A DNA stretch of 64,000 bases, taken from positions 13,102,001-13,166,000 of the forward strand of contig NC_091668.1 in the NCBI RefSeq assembly GCF_042453785.1, read 5' to 3'. The translations under genes were made by a program, and so were the position numbers. The notes under the pieces were generated by a model that saw nothing but the letters and a program-made list of their open reading frames with translations, was not told where the DNA came from and searched no databases. Source of the stretch: Malus domestica (Eukaryota > Streptophyta > Magnoliopsida > Rosales > Rosaceae). How positions within the stretch are numbered: position 1 is the first letter of the stretch; each line of letters starts with the position of its first letter. Below, one piece after another: positions 24,267 through 34,877 of the stretch.

Positions 24267-24941
24267 TCACAAAGGTTGCTTAGGAGAAGTCTCAGCAGTC
24301 GGTAGAGCTCCAGAAAGAGAAGGCACCGGAGGGGGATCATTCGGAGCCTCAGTACTGGACAGAACCCTAGAAGGAGGAGGCATCAGAGGTTGATCATTTG
24401 GGGCTTCATTACGCGGTACAGCCCCAGAAGACGAAGGCAATAAATGCCTTTGGAATAAACCCACAAATCTCTGATGATCAAGTAAAACCTGACCATCAGA
24501 TTCCTTCATCTGGTCAAGCTTCCTCTTCATGTTTGTAGCATAGTCATGTGCGAGCCGGTGCAACTGTTTATTCTCATGCTTGAGCCCTCTAATCTCCTGT
24601 TTGAGACTCATCACTTCAGCCGCCAATGATTCAACTTGGCGGGTTCAAGCAAATAGGCGTTGGGCCATATTAGACACAGAACCTGCACACTGAACACTGA
24701 GAGCCAGAGAATCCTTAACAGCTAACTCATCAGACCGTTTGGAAAGTAGTCTGTTATCTTTGGGAGTGAGAAGGTTCCTGGCCACCACCGCAGCGGTCAT
24801 ATCATTCTTCATCACGGAATCCCCAACGGTAAGAGGACCAGTAGGGAAGACGAAGGATGGACGCCATATGTTGTCAGGAGAAGGTGGGGCTGCCTCTTCA
24901 GCAAGGTTCAAGTCAAAACGACGGTCGGAGGGGCCAGACAT
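24267..24941 (-). pseudogene. Antisense accessory ORF of the second Tat fragment, one stop
   Basis: ATG at 24941 begins MSGPSDRRFDLNLAEEAAPPS. The frame continues through RPSFVFPTGPLTVGDSV, LLTPKDNRLLSKRSDEL and SVSNMAQRLFA, meets a TGA where the sister copy has CGA, and runs on in the same frame as TRQVESLAAEVMSLKQEIRG, a charged coiled-coil-like helix (EIRGLKHENKQLHRLAHDY), FVGLFQRHLLPSSSG and a Pro/Ser-rich tail to the stop at 24267. Total about 225 codons. It is the better-preserved of the two copies. A TATA-like TTTTTATAGGGGC lies upstream (25050-25067 on the minus strand), as in the other copy. No known family recognised. Confidence 0.65.
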
Positions 24942-25079
24942 TTTCAAAGGTGTTGAAGAGAGAAGAGGTCGGACAAATCAAGATCTTAGAAGTGCAAGAA
25001 TCGAGCTTCTACTGGTGGAGATTCAAGTGTGCTTTGGAACTTAATGCCAGCCCCTATAAAAATCTGCACTCGACGGAGC

Positions 25080-25325
25080 TTCAGAAATCGAAGAGGCGCC
25101 TGCTCAGAAATCGAAGAGGCGTTTGCTTTCTCAAAAGAAAGGCTGCTCAGATACCACGAGGGTCGATCTCAGAAATCGAAGAGTCGTTTGCTTTCTCAAA
25201 AGCTGGGCTGCGCAAAGACCACGAAGGCCGATCTCAGAAATTGAAGAGGCGCTTGCTTTCTCAAAAGCTGGGCTGCTCAGAGACCACGAGGGCCGATCTC
25301 AGAAATCGAAGAGGCACCTACTTTT
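25080..25325. repeat. 65-bp tandem repeat array
   Basis: GATCTCAGAAATCGAAGAGG recurs at about 65-bp steps (near 25165, 25230, 25295), with TTTGCTTTCTCAAAAGCTGG in each unit. The corresponding place in the first Tat element has only about one unit, so copy number differs between elements. Confidence 0.75.
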
Positions 25326-25759
25326 CCAGCCTTGTCAGCACCTGTCACACGCACACTCAGCTTTGCGGAAATTATGGGCATTCGGTCGAAGACTTCTGGT
25401 GAAGTAGAAAGCACATGAGTCTTACTGTTCAATCACCCACTTCCCACACGCAACAGTAGCTCATGGGTACCACAGATAACTTTGCCAAAGTTCTCTGCCA
25501 AAGTTGAACACATGAAGCTTGCAGCTCCCACTACATCGCTCTGACCAAGAAGGGTAAAAAAATAGCAAAGAAACAACACTAACAAAGTTTAGACACATAA
25601 ATTTTGAAGGTCTAGCTACCATATTATTACCCACAAGGGTAAAGGAACAGTAACACTGCTGGATAATTGGAAAGTCCCTGTGTCAACCTCTGTGCTTCGT
25701 GGCAAAGTAGACTAGCAAACATGCCCAACCTTTAATCACATTCGAGAAAACACTCCCAA

Positions 25760-26200
25760 CAAGATTGCTTGCTCCAAAATCGAAGAGGCACCGTCCTCCG
25801 AATCTCGAGAGCCAGACTCCCAACATGACTACTTTCTCAAAAATCGAAGAAGGTAAAGGAACAGTACCATTGCTGGATAATTGGAAAGTCCTTGTGTGTC
25901 AACCTCTGTGCTTCGTGGCAAGGTAGACTAGCAAACATGCCCAACCTTTACTCACATTCGAGAAAACACTCCCAACAAGATTGCTTGCTCCAAAATCGAA
26001 GAGGCACCGCCCTCCGAATCTCGAGAGCCAGACTCCCAACATGATTACTTTCTCAAAAATCGAAGAGACACCGCTCTCCGAATCTCGAGAGCCAGACCCC
26101 CATCATGATTGCTTTCTCAAAAATCGAAGAGGCATCGTTCTCCGAATCTCGAGAGCCAGATCCCCGATAGGATTGCTTGTTCGAAAACCGAAGAGGCAAC
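25760..26200. repeat. 64-bp tandem repeats, inverted relatives of 3960-4500
   Basis: Units contain AATCTCGAGAGCCAGACTCC and TTTCTCAAAAATCGAAGAGG. A larger piece, from GGTAAAGGAACAGTA to AAATCGAAGAGGCACC, is also duplicated (about 25640-25790 and 25850-26010). Confidence 0.75.
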
Positions 26201-27680
26201 ACTTTCCCAACTTCAAGAGCCGGATCTCCTTGGATAAAGCTGTCTGTAATCTTCACACGCAACATCAGCTTTCCAGATACCACAAACCACTTTTTCAAAG
26301 TGCTCTGACAGCGTTAAAACATGTGAAGCTGACAGCTCCCACTACCGTGCTATGACCAAGTAGGGTAAAGGAATAGCATTACTACTTGTTGTTAAGGAGA
26401 CTCCTATATATGTCGACCTCCATCCCCAACGGACAGGCAGAACTGCAAAAATGCTCAACCCTTCCTCATATCTGAGAGGGCACTCCCAACGAAGCCTTTC
26501 GAAATATTCAGCTTTCTTCCCCCCCCCCCCCGATAATACCTCTGCAAACAAGCTATACTAGAGCAAGAATATCTCATATCATCAGGGTTAAAAGCAAGAG
26601 TATCCCATATCATGCTTTTTCCCTGTCTTTTCCTTTGACCTTGTTCTTACCTGCAAGACAAAGAGAAAGAGAGCAATCAGTCAGTACTTGGAATCAAGCT
26701 TCCAGCCAGGAACTGACTGCCTGGAACCTCTTACCTGATTACTTACTTGACATTGCTCTCGAGTACTCATCTTCAACATCTTATGCTTCCAGGGAAGATA
26801 CCGCATCTGCCTGAGGAACAGATAGGGCAAGAGAGAAGGATACAAGGAAGCATGTGGAGACAAGCGTAACAGCACACGTGCCGATACATCCATTACTCTG
26901 TCAAAGCAAAAGTATCCCATATCAGCAGGGTCGAACGTACTCTAGATTTGATGGACTTGTTTTGACCCTCAAATTCTTCAGTCGGCCTTATACTCTGGAG
27001 GAAACCAGAAAACCCTCCAGCTCAGTTCAAGAATAAGCCTGTGGAAAGTTACTTCTTCAAAAGCAAAAGTATCCCATATCATCTCTTCTCATTTTCTTCT
27101 CTTTATCCTTCATGCTGCCTGCAAGATAGGGAGACTGTGAACAATCAGCCGGAGCTATGATTGCTTACCTTGTCTGTCACCTCTTTCAGCAGATCCCCTA
27201 GCTCGGCGACTTGGGGGACTCCTACTACATGGTTTGTATCGCGCTTGACCAAGCCTGAAACTACAAGTAAGCTTCAAGTGAAATTGATACATTACCTTGT
27301 GCATCTCCACCAGTTAAAGATACCACCCCTGGATGGAGGAAGAGTACTTCCAGAGAAGATGCCCCATCTACCTATGAGACAGATAAGGCACGTCAAGACG
27401 ATACCACACTCCGATACTTAGAAGTTTCGTGATTACGAGATCATTCTCCCACAATATTTCCTAATGTCATTTGTACTAAATCATTCACTTGTACTCACTA
27501 AAGGAGAGCTTGAACCTATGTACTTGTGTAAACCCTTCACAATTAATGAGAACTCCTCTATTCCGTGGACGTAGCCAATCTGGGTGAACCACGTACATCT
27601 TGTGTTCGCTTTCCTATCTCTATCCATTTATATACTTATCCATACTAATGACCGGAGCAATCTAGCGATGATCACAAAAT

Positions 27681-28288
27681 GTGACCGTTTTCGCTACCTA
27701 AGATCTATCGTGCAAGAGAACGGAGAATTAGATGGAGATCTCAACCATAGAATACAAGCTGGATGGATGAAGTGTAAGAGTGCATCCGGCGTGTTGTGTG
27801 ACCGTCATAGGTCACTGAAGCTCAAGGGAAAATTTTATAGGACGGCAATAAGGCCAGCGATGTTGTATGGCACAGAATGTTGGGCGGTGAAGCATCAACA
27901 CGTACAAAAAATGGGTGTGGCGGAGATGAGGATGCTTCGTGGGATGTGTGAGCACACGAGAAAGGATAAGATTGGGAATGAGGATATCCGAGGTAAAGTA
28001 GGAGTAGCCGAAATTGAAGGAAAGATGAGAGAAAATCGGTTCCGGTGAGTTGGACATGTGCAAAGAAGGCCTACTGACGCTCCGGTTCGAAGATGTCACT
28101 ACTGGACAGAGGTTCAAGGCCGAAGGGGTAGAGGAAGACCTAGGAAAACTTTGGAAGAGACTCTAAGAAAAGACTTAGAGTACTTGGATCTAACGGAGGA
28201 CATGACACAAAACCGAGCGCAATGGCGTTCTAGGATTCATATAGCCGACCCCACTTAGTGGGAAAAGGCTTTGTTGTTGTTGTTGTTG
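27681..28288 (+). mobile_element. RTE LINE 3' end, second copy, with (TTG)n tail
   Basis: This matches 23451-24011 of the LINE above at high identity. It encodes the same C-terminal segment with a stop near 28047, and a later frame ends ADPT-stop at 28256-28258. It finishes with CCCACTTAGTGGGAAAAGGC and (TTG)n, the usual 3' end of plant RTE elements. It supplies the tail missing from the first copy. Confidence 0.85.
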
Positions 28289-29709
28289 TATTGCTACTTT
28301 AGGTTATGCGTTTGTTTCATTTTCTTTAAATATTACACAAATACATTTATTTTATATTCACAGAAGAAGGCGAATGCGAACAAGATCAACCAGGAGAAGA
28401 AGACGTTTTTATATATGTATTACTTATTTAAATTTTTTTTTTTAATTATTGCTACTTTAGGTTATGCGTTTGTTTCATTTTCTTTAAATATTACACTAAT
28501 ACATTTATTTTATATTCACAGAAGAAGGCGAATGCGAACAAGATCAACTAGGAGAAGAAGACTTTTCTCCACCATTCTGGTTCAAGACCCTTCTTCTATA
28601 GGATGGAGGTGTGACGATAGGTAATGAGTGTTTAATATTCGTGCTTCCAAGTTAGACGTCCAACATTGTCTTTATGTTTTTTTTTTTTCAGGGGGGTTTT
28701 AAATTCCCTGAGATAGACGTCTTTAAGTACATTTATGTTCGCCCCGGGGATGAGCTCACCAAGCAACTACACATAAGTACAACTTCATTTGAAATTAGTA
28801 TTTTATGCTTCCAAATGTTACAAAATTTAATTTAATATTAATTCTACTTATACACTTCTTGTCTTATTGTCATAGGCGACGATGGTGGAGATGAGCCATA
28901 TCGTACTTTAAGAGTCTGCCTCCCAGCTTCCCCTAGACACTCTTATTGAGTCCTTGGCTCTGCTCGAGGATGTGGGGTTTCAGATATTGACTAAGACCTT
29001 GGATGCGACCCTTGGGCAGAGGCCAGAGAAGTATTGTCAGGGGATGGGGCAGACTCGTCAACATGCTAATGGGGCCTCATAAACACAACCACAGGGTCCC
29101 GGCGCCACTGAACTGAAGCATGAGGTGCCCGAACTGAGGAGTAAGCTTGCGTTGATCACCCTCAGCTTGAATGGCATCCGTCTCCCACCTGGCGTTGTTG
29201 TCCCCTCCACCTCCGAGCAACAGAACTCGTCGACCTCCGAGTATGTCCACCATCCTTCCCAGCATACCGACTCGCCGCCCGATTCGCAACCTGTCCAACA
29301 GCCCGACTTCCGGACCCACTTCCAGCCCGACCCGCACCCCAACCCGTAAACGACCCCATTTAATGACCAAATATATTATAGGTTTCTTTTTCCTTAGTTT
29401 TAAACTTTTTACTTGTACATACATTTCTCTTTGATATATAAATGCTATTTTTTTCCTTCATTCATTATGGTTGCAATTTTAATTAAATAAATTATGTAAC
29501 CAGAACCAAAAAAAATGAATAAAAAATTAATTAAAAATTGATCCTTACACGACAAAATTTTCATCGCATAAAGTAATATCGACAATTGCTTAATATTTTT
29601 TATGTTATAATTAATTTAAAAAATTGACCTCGGGCAACAAAACTTTCATCGCGCAAAGTTTACGTCAACTAGTGTCCTATGCCACATGTTCGTCGCACAA
29701 ACTTAATGG

Positions 29710-32700
29710 CCACAAATGCCAACCGTCCCATGTATTGTATCATGCTGAGCTCACTTTGTTGCATCTGATGATATAATGTAAAGAATATCCAAGTGCATGC
29801 TGAAGTGTCACAATTATATTGAGACTCTACTTCGGTAGACTTGGTTATCACGAAACTCACCCCTATGAATCTAACTGGTTTTGCAACGTAAGGGGACCTT
29901 CAACTGAACACACAAACAAACCCTTTATGTGAAACCCTCTCATACTCTGTAAAAATATTAACTACTTCATTAATTCATTTGTCAACGCATATTTAGTTTG
30001 GATAAAAATCATTAGGTTGACAAACCAGTAACATATTCAGTTTGAGTGAACATCACTGGAACGGTGTAATCACTCAGCTTGGAATACCTTCAATTTGGTT
30101 AAACAACCTTAGTTCTAGTTCGGTTGGTTATCTGTCCCAATTCTCAACCAGCGAAGAGTCTTCGATTCTTTTGCCGAAAGAGGTCACTTCATCAGCCTCC
30201 CCAATTAAGTGAGGTGTTCTATAATCGATTACTCACAAGTTCATTCCAAAGTTCGCATTTAGACGGCCGAACCACTTTTACCGTAGAGCCACTCATTTCT
30301 TTTGAGTATATATGTCCCTTTAGTTTGATTATTGTTTGGCAAACTTATAATATTTTCACAAATATAGTAGAAGCAGTCAAATTCAGTGCAGAATATTGAA
30401 CTTCGCAACCGAAGGCATAACATTATCTTCAGGTTCCAAAACCCTAGGCCGAGAGTATTCCTTCCTCGGCCAAAGTCTCTCGGTGTAGAAGTTAGCATCG
30501 CGTCTTATCACCACACTACCTCATCCATCTCATTCACCCAACCGAGCTCGATGGCAAATTGGCACGCCCTCATCAACAACCATCCATAGAAGAACATAGT
30601 TAGCTCATTGATTACTCGGCTTGTGCACCACGTAAGTCTTGTAGTTTTTAGAGTCTACACTTGCATACAGTTTCATGCTTCTTCAATTTGAAATTATCTT
30701 TAACTACAACTTGTGTGATTAATTTGCGCATTGTATACAGCTGCAAACTTATATACACGACAAACCATGGAATCTTCTTGTCGTGGGAAAGTTAGTTGTT
30801 TTACAGAACCTACATTATGCTCATGAGTTATCATGGATGACACAATACTACGGAAATCAAGACTTTAATATAGATATTGAATTCGTTATTCATTAGCCAG
30901 ACGATAATTTATCATTGTTGTCATAGGCGTGGTCGCTTTGTTCACGATTAGAGACATTGTTTGAGGTTCAATTAGTGAATTAAGTAAGTTTTCGATTAAT
31001 ATAGAGCTCAATTATTCTTACTGGCTACAGAATTGACCAACTTGAATACTCAGCCAGCTGGCTGTTTGTATTACAAACAGAATTTGATTGATTCAATATG
31101 ACTGCCATTTAATATGAGGTAATCGCGATGATTAAGTGTTTAGTCAAGTTTTGTTAGCCGTAGAAATAGACTGTTCATCACCAAAATGACGTCGCTTCTA
31201 AACAAAAGTGGCCACCATTAAACGTTGTTATTGATGGGTACACAGAAAGCAGATATGAGAGTAATCCTACTAGTTACAACTCATCTTATCCCTATGATCA
31301 TTTAGGTTATTAAACTCTGCAATCGGGGCTCAAAGATGCAGTTGCGTCAGTAGTCCAACGGTTGATGCAATTTTTTCATTTAACATTTCATTTAATTTAA
31401 ATTGCTTACTCTTTTTCAGGCCACTATATATGGAGCTGGTTGATGAACCCAGAAAATATAACAAATTAGTAAATAAGCAATTTCTTAGCGAGCTGCTGAC
31501 TAATAACTATACCTTTCTGGTTCATATATATAGTTAAAGTTCTTTATATTAGATTTAGCAAGATGTTTTGATTAAAACAAGAGATTATGTAAGATGTAAG
31601 ATAAATAAAAAGAATAATGCCTGCAAATGTGTGTTAGCTAGGTCAAATGAGTTTGTATGCCTTCTACGCACGAGTTTAATAACTCATTTCGTAAATATAT
31701 TAAAGTAGTTTAAAATATAAATTTCGTCGATAGAAATTCAAAGTAAGTGGTCCTAGCTAGTACTCCTGAAGATACGGCTCATCAAGTTTGCGGCTTTAAA
31801 GTTTTTCCACCTCTAGTTATATAAATATCATAAGATCAGCCTTCTTTTTTAAACTTTTTTTAGGTCAATATATATAGGTCAGTCTGTTTAACTTAGCTTC
31901 ATGTCTTATTCATTTGTCTTTGGATTTGGAAGGCGTAAATTAAGCTCAGGATATGGAGAGAAGATGGCATATTCAAAACTCCTAATTTCCAAACAAGTAG
32001 ATGTTCCTTCAACTGCAACACCAACTAGATTATTTAAGCTGTGTTTGGAGAAGTGGCACATCATAGTTGCAGTTGCAGGTGCTGTCTGCATGTCTCATTC
32101 AAAATATTAGTAATTTCAGGAAACTCTGTCTTAATATGGTATTATATAATCAATTTTCCTTTTGAATCAGGGGCATTAATTAACTCGTTAATTAAGTTTA
32201 ATTCTTTTGTATGGGCTTTTGCTTTCTATAAACTATTCTCTTCTAGTTCTAAAAGTATATGAGTATGGCCGGATGATTGGTGAACTGAATGCCTCAATAC
32301 TTGGATTTATTCTTGTTTAATAACATCCATTCATGAGATTTGAATTTTAAACATCTTTTAAAATAATGATGCTAAATGTTATTAGATTGATTAGATTGCC
32401 CAAATGATCGCAGTTAGTTTAGGGTTAGGTATATAGTTTAGTCGCCATACATAATAAAATAAAGAGAAAAATAAAAACAACTAACAGAAATACTAGAAAA
32501 CCAGCATTCGAAACCTTTCTTTATAACAAAAAATATAAATAAATACCAGTTTAATTTACAAATACATTGCATGTAGCCTGCTGTGGTAGAAATATATAAC
32601 ACGTCATGCTGTGGAAATGTGGAATAGAACGATGAATTGTGAGGTGGTATATATTCTAAGGAGAAATTACACAATATGTTACAAGAAAAATAACGAAATT

Positions 32701-33199
32701 GGTGGGCGGATTTGATAAAATATTGCATGCTTTCCATGCTACGGCTATCCTTTAATTAATTGTGAGGAGCAGGTAAAACAATATATTCCAATTGCACTAA
32801 TTTAGTAGCAGCATGAAATGTGTCATTTTCATGGGTTAACTTATACTGCTTTATACTGCTTGTCACAATCTTTACGATCATAAGCATCTTATGGAGAGGA
32901 ATTTTTGGGTGTATCTGAAATATAGTCTCGTGGTATGTATTATACTTCAGTTGTTTTTAGTGTATACGAAATACGGCCTACAAAATTTTAAAAAATAAAT
33001 AAAAACATAAAAAAATAAAAAGTTGAACGGTTTGTCATAAATGTGTATTATTTGACACTCAGATAAATTGTACTGACTACTAAATCAAATTATGACCATG
33101 GATTATCATTTTAGCGACATTATGTATTGGGATTCTACTTAAAGACTAGCAATTGTCAATGTTTATTGGGAAACAGTGCGACCCTTGTACTAAACCCAG
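29710..33199. other. Intergenic, no gene recognised
   Basis: The sequence is AT-rich with short ORFs only. A stretch near 30100-30620 has a somewhat coding-like composition, and a 69-codon ORF lies at 31901-32110, but neither resembles a family I know. Transposon-derived sequence is likely. Confidence 0.4.
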
Positions 33200-34877
33200 C
33201 TAGGGTTTATTCACATCCATCAAGATGGTCGGTGAGAGGCGTAAAATAAGATCGTGTTCACACATTTTTATGGCCTCATCACGTGGAAGCGTAACCATTA
33301 CCACCCTACTTAGCTCACCATCGCCTGGCTTCGCCGGAAGGATCAAAACTTGCCCTAATCCGGACACCGGCTCAACATAACACGACACACGAATTGGTAC
33401 TATCACATCTTCAAAAATAATCGAGAATAGGTCTACGCCCTCTAGGCTAGCACAGATGAGATCACAACCGTTCATGAAGGACTGAGATCGATCATCCTTA
33501 CATACAAGCCACTCGATCAAATCCATGATTCCCTCACGGTCCATTTTTGCCACTACTTCACCTATAGAACTTGCAGCTTGTGACAAATTATCTTCTTGGA
33601 AACCCTCTAGATGAACCTTATTATAAACCATGCAATTTCCAAAGAAGCCTTTATCTAACCCCAAAACTTTTCTCATATCCATGCGTATAGACATGTCAAC
33701 AAGCCCATTTCTCACTCCTTTTACCTTGCTAATACAAACCCAAAAGAGCCCAGAAAGGGCCTCAAACGGTGTTGGGCTTGATTTGTCAGTTCCATCAATG
33801 GGCTGGGCCATGGCAATGCAAGCCCGAACCATGTCGTCCGAAAAAACGAGAGTAACAGTCGTGTGTTTTGCATCTACGATGTGAATTGACTTGCTGATGG
33901 AGGTTTTGTAGTGGTTGATCAAGGCAGTGTAGGGCTTTTGGTTCAGCTTTCTGTTTCCCGGCCTCCGCTGAGGCAACGGGTAAAAAAATGGAGGGTGCAT
34001 CATTTTGCTGAAGAGTGTTGTGTTGGCCCAAGCTTTGATGAACATGGTTGCACAAGTTTGATCTGCAAGGAGATGAGTGCAACTTAGCCCAATTGCTAGT
34101 CCACCATCCTCAAATTCAGTAAGCTGCACACAAGAAAACACACGAAAAAGAGACAACGCTTCTACATGTTATTACGAAGAAAATGATATATTGTCCGACT
34201 ATCAATCTAAACACTATGTAGCAAGAAACCGATCCTACTAATGTTCAATTAGACTACACAGCATGTCGAACTATTTACTAAGAGAATATTTTTCTGTTAC
34301 AAGAAGAAAATCTTAAGTATAATCAATTGTACACAACTACGTATCTATTTCATCACGTGATTAATCTACATGCTGAAAGAGAAATACACACAATTGTGTA
34401 CAAACGGAGATAGAGAAGCTATTCTCAATTGCAGAGGAGTACTAACATGATTACCTGAACATAAAATGTAGACCAAAAATAAGGCTTATGGTACATTTCC
34501 TCCCAATAAACAAGCATAAGCTCCTTCTCCCTATCCACATTTCTTAACCACTCCTCCAAACTCCCTCTGGCCTTAGCCTCAATCATTCTCACGCCCGCAT
34601 CATTGCACTTTATCATCCACTGCTCTTTGTCATTCTTCTGCAACCGGCCTGTGATTATCGGATAATTAGTAAGCGTTACCGCGAGGGACTCTCTGAGCTT
34701 CGTTGTGATTTCACCAGGCTTTGTTGGCAATCCAGTTGATGGATAGTACAACACCATCCTAAGGTGGTTCACTTCCATGTGGCGGTCAAGAACGGATAGG
34801 GGGTAGGTTTTTCCGGCTTGGACAGGCTTCGTGCTCACCACGGTTCGTTTGCAGATGAATGTGATAAGCTCGGCCAT
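33200..34877 (-). CDS. BAHD acyltransferase, two exons, 448 aa
   Basis: Exon 1 is 34877-34455 and exon 2 is 34123-33200. The donor after GTTCAG reads GTAATC, the acceptor is TGTGCAG, and the phase is 0. The family transfers acyl groups from CoA thioesters to alcohols or amines in the cytosol. The N-terminus MAELITFICKRTVVSTKP and the segment YPLSVLDRHMEVNHLRMVLYY are typical. The catalytic HxxxD motif is HLLAD at residues 158-162. The usual DFGWG structural motif near the C-terminus is absent; the place is taken by FEDVIVPIRVSCYVEP, then GQVLILPAKPGDGELSRVVMV. This resembles the clade of CER2/CER26-like proteins, which may act without normal acyl transfer. That assignment is an inference. Length (about 450 aa) and the single intron fit the family. 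No frame damage is seen. Confidence 0.85.

Larger units (their letters stand above)
24012..27681 (+). mobile_element. Inverted fragment of a second Tat element (3' region and part of the LTR)
   Basis: The sequence is the reverse complement of the 2.1-5.9 kb part of the first Tat element. It covers the antisense ORF, repeat arrays, non-coding 3' region and about 250 bp of LTR (27428-27681). Relative to the first element about 290 bp around the LTR end and polypurine tract are deleted: GAGATCATTCTC joins directly to GTAATCACGAAAC in reverse. No gag or pol is present. Element sense is plus, opposite to the first copy. Confidence 0.85.
20605..28562 (+). repeat. Three tandem copies of an intron-exon unit of the transposase, split by the LINE
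   Basis: The unit of about 165 bp runs from ACGTTTTTATATATG through ATTGCTACTTTAGG and the acceptor TTCACAG to the exon GAAGAAGGCGAATGCGAAC. Copy 1 is 20605-20774. Copy 2 is 20775-20808 plus 28289-28406. Copy 3 is 28407-28562. The LINE sits inside the second intron copy, where about 11 bp of T-rich sequence are missing at the insertion point. Confidence 0.75.
20200..29349 (+). pseudogene. Transposase_24 (Ptta/En/Spm) gene, split and triplicated exon
   Basis: Coding pieces in order are: about 20200-20265 (PMLWKSWLEI), 20382-20610 (LFYKRYKQWKSDLHKHFE, EDRPDEWAWLYGHFQGPAYV, then a GT donor), a small exon KKANANKINQEKKT, about 28562-28615 (HHSGSRPFFYRMEV), about 28690-28780 (GGFKFPEIDVFKYIYVRPGDEL) and 28875-29349 (ESASQLPLDTLIES, EDVGFQILTKTLDATLGQRP, ending DPHPNP and stop). 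This order matches plant Transposase_24 proteins. The small exon with its upstream intron is present three times. Stops (for example after SHIVL near 28910) and the LINE insertion make it a pseudogene. Confidence 0.75.
19040..29700 (+). mobile_element. CACTA (En/Spm)-like transposon remnant, interrupted
   Basis: Both margins (19040-19420 and 29540-29710) are dense in short motifs such as GCGCGACGAA, TCGTCGCACAAA and TCATCGCGCAAAG. This matches the subterminal repeats of plant CACTA elements. The interior carries a Transposase_24-type gene in pieces (20200-20610, 28290-29349) and a small Pro-rich ORF (19481-19558). A LINE complex (20809-28288) is inserted. The CACTA terminal inverted repeats were not found, so the ends are approximate. 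Confidence 0.6.

Noticed and set aside
20665..28430. Long flanking repeat of about 140 bp taken as target-site duplication of the LINE
   Set aside because: The same unit is present a third time directly downstream, so the repeats are a pre-existing tandem triplication of the host transposase gene.
29125..29434. Independent Pro/Ser-rich genes on both strands
   Set aside because: The plus-strand frame ending at 29349 is the C-terminal tail of the Transposase_24 pseudogene. The other frames are shadows.
31901..32110. 69-codon ORF that might be a small host gene
   Set aside because: No recognised motif, no splice partners and an AT-rich non-coding surrounding. Kept only as a note in the intergenic entry.
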